Below are positions 6,015 through 6,616 of a stretch of 6,616 nucleotides of DNA, piece after piece (positions within the stretch are counted from its first letter, which is position 1; each line of letters starts with the position of its first letter). The position numbers and the translations under genes are program-made. Location of the stretch: positions 1 through 6,616 of the forward strand of contig JADZAD010000267.1 of the NCBI GenBank assembly GCA_020852775.1. Direction: 5' to 3'. Below the pieces are notes generated by a model. It had not been told where the DNA came from, searched no databases, and saw only the letters and a list, made by a program, of their open reading frames with translations. Source of the DNA: Anaerolineae bacterium. Its GTDB lineage: Bacteria; Chloroflexota; Anaerolineae; Aggregatilineales; UBA3940.

Positions 6015-6026
6015 CAGGGTCCCCTG
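6015..6026 (-). promoter_or_regulatory. Small inverted repeat containing the kinase ribosome-binding site
   Basis: On the minus strand CAGGG-GA-CCCTG holds the Shine-Dalgarno AGGGGA and ends 1 base before the ATG at 6013. In RNA a 4-bp stem with a 4-base loop is possible, and another small hairpin (TGCC-GGT-GGCA) lies just upstream. This may damp kinase translation, or may be incidental GC-rich sequence. Confidence 0.25.
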
Positions 6027-6069
6027 CCACCGGCAATGACGGCGCCTTTGAGAGAAGACGCCTGTCCGC

Positions 6070-6098
6070 ATTATAACGGAGGCCGTATCCGCACCCAA
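6070..6098 (-). promoter_or_regulatory. Probable sigma70-type promoter of the kinase-tpiA unit
   Basis: On the minus strand a perfect -10 box TATAAT (6070-6075) lies exactly 17 bases from TTGGGT (6093-6098, 3 of 6 to TTGACA). Transcription would start near 6063, leaving a leader of about 50 bases before the kinase ATG. It lies just after the pgk terminator, so it would drive the kinase, tpiA and membrane protein genes independently of pgk. Confidence 0.7.
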
Positions 6099-6131
6099 TA
6101 GGCCCTTTCTGCTAGGCTGTCCCTTGATGTG

Positions 6132-6156
6132 AAAAGGGGGGCCATTCGGCCCCCCT
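6132..6156 (-). terminator. Intrinsic terminator of pgk
   Basis: On the minus strand AGGGGGGCC (6148-6156) pairs with GGCCCCCCT (6135-6143) around a GAAT loop and runs into TTTT (6132-6135). It lies 15 bases after the pgk stop and has the classic stem plus T-run form. Confidence 0.85.
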
Positions 6157-6171
6157 CGGGGTCAGACAGTC

Positions 6172-6616
6172 TTACTTGTCAGCGAGTGCCGCCACACCGG
6201 GAAGCACCCGGCCCTCAAGCAGTTCCAGGCTGGCGCCACCGCCGGTGCTGACATGGGTGACCTGATCAGCCAGGCCCGCCTTTGCGATCGCCGCAGCGGA
6301 GTCGCCCCCGCCGATGACCACGATCGCCCCCGCACTCGTGCGTGCAGCACAGGCCCGGGCGACTGCCATCGTCCCTTCGGCGAAGCGGTCGAACTCGAAC
6401 ACGCCCATCGGGCCGTTCCAGACGATGGTGTTGGCCGCGCTGATCTCTTTGCCGAACAACTCGACCGTCTTCGGGCCGATGTCCAGGATGCGCCAGCCCG
6501 TCTTAACACCATCGCTGGCAGCAGCGACATTCGAGGCTGCGTTTGCGTCGAACGCATCTGCGACTACTGCGTCAACCGGCAGCACGAGCTTGCCGCCCGC
6601 CTTCGCCAGCAGGCCC
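6172..6616 (-). CDS. pgk: Phosphoglycerate kinase, C-terminal part (5' end outside window)
   Basis: The last 147 residues of phosphoglycerate kinase, which transfers phosphate between 1,3-bisphosphoglycerate and ADP in glycolysis. Since the family is about 390-400 residues long, this is roughly the final third, belonging to the nucleotide-binding C-terminal domain. Diagnostic segments in order are LLAKAGGKLVLPVDAVVADAF near the edge (shown here as a family hallmark), WRILDIGPKTVELF, the ATP-site IVWNGPMGVFEF, VIGGGDSAAAI and STGGGASLELLEG before the C-terminus ALADK. The frame stays open to the right edge, so the start is outside. The stop TAA (6172-6174) is followed by an intrinsic terminator. 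The upstream neighbour, possibly gap, cannot be seen. Confidence 0.97.
   Translation of the reverse strand, partial: GLLAKAGGKLVLPVDAVVADAFDANAASNVAAASDGVKTGWRILDIGPKTVELFGKEISAANTIVWNGPMGVFEFDRFAEGTMAVARACAARTSAGAIVVIGGGDSAAAIAKAGLADQVTHVSTGGGASLELLEGRVLPGVAALADK

Noticed and set aside
5618..6076. A 152-codon plus-strand frame opposite the kinase
   Set aside because: It is antisense to the conserved N-lobe and catalytic loop of the kinase and runs over its promoter region; no family resemblance was seen.
1..6616. Mobile element, CRISPR array, tRNA or defence system
   Set aside because: No transposase or integrase, no regularly spaced repeats, no tRNA-like cloverleaf and no defence-type gene set were seen; the AAA ATPase alone, without effector partners, does not justify a defence call.

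Overview
The window looks like an ordinary chromosomal segment of a GC-rich bacterium, most likely a Chloroflexota (Anaerolineae-like) member. That assignment is an inference from overall protein style: the tpiA-linked M50-like membrane protein, the AAA ATPase with a YVGPAPVP linker, the Hanks-type kinase beside glycolytic genes, and GC-rich hairpin terminators. No rRNA or other lineage marker is present. There are no tRNAs, CRISPR arrays, insertion sequences or phage genes. Coding is dense, and no gene-free stretch exceeds 300 bases.

Layout, left to right. A minus-strand SAM-dependent methyltransferase with a C-terminal zinc-ribbon/Trm112-like tail runs off the left edge (<1-896). A long near-perfect hairpin (950-991) separates it from a minus-strand secreted CAP/SCP-domain lipoprotein (1000-1683). 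A divergent intergenic region (1684-1859) holds a likely sigma70-type promoter for the lipoprotein plus short direct and inverted repeats. It is followed by the only plus-strand gene, a 445-residue AAA ATPase with an N-terminal helical/winged-helix-like region (1860-3197). A bidirectional hairpin terminator (3216-3252) lies between this gene and the convergent minus-strand cluster.

The right half is a minus-strand glycolytic neighbourhood, read right to left: the end of pgk (6172-6616, partial), an intrinsic terminator (6132-6156), a promoter with a perfect TATAAT box (6070-6098), a membrane-anchored Ser/Thr protein kinase (4859-6013), tpiA (4057-4830), and a polytopic M50/site-2-protease-like membrane protein (3274-4056). 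The start codon of the last gene directly abuts the tpiA stop (TAGATG). Kinase, tpiA and the membrane protein therefore look like one transcription unit, separated from pgk by a terminator.

The points most worth a second look are the M50-like protein, whose metal-binding motif reads HEVSQ instead of HExxH; the kinase placed between pgk and tpiA with its own promoter; the uncharacterised AAA ATPase; and the repeat-rich divergent promoter region. I found no convincing new multi-gene system.
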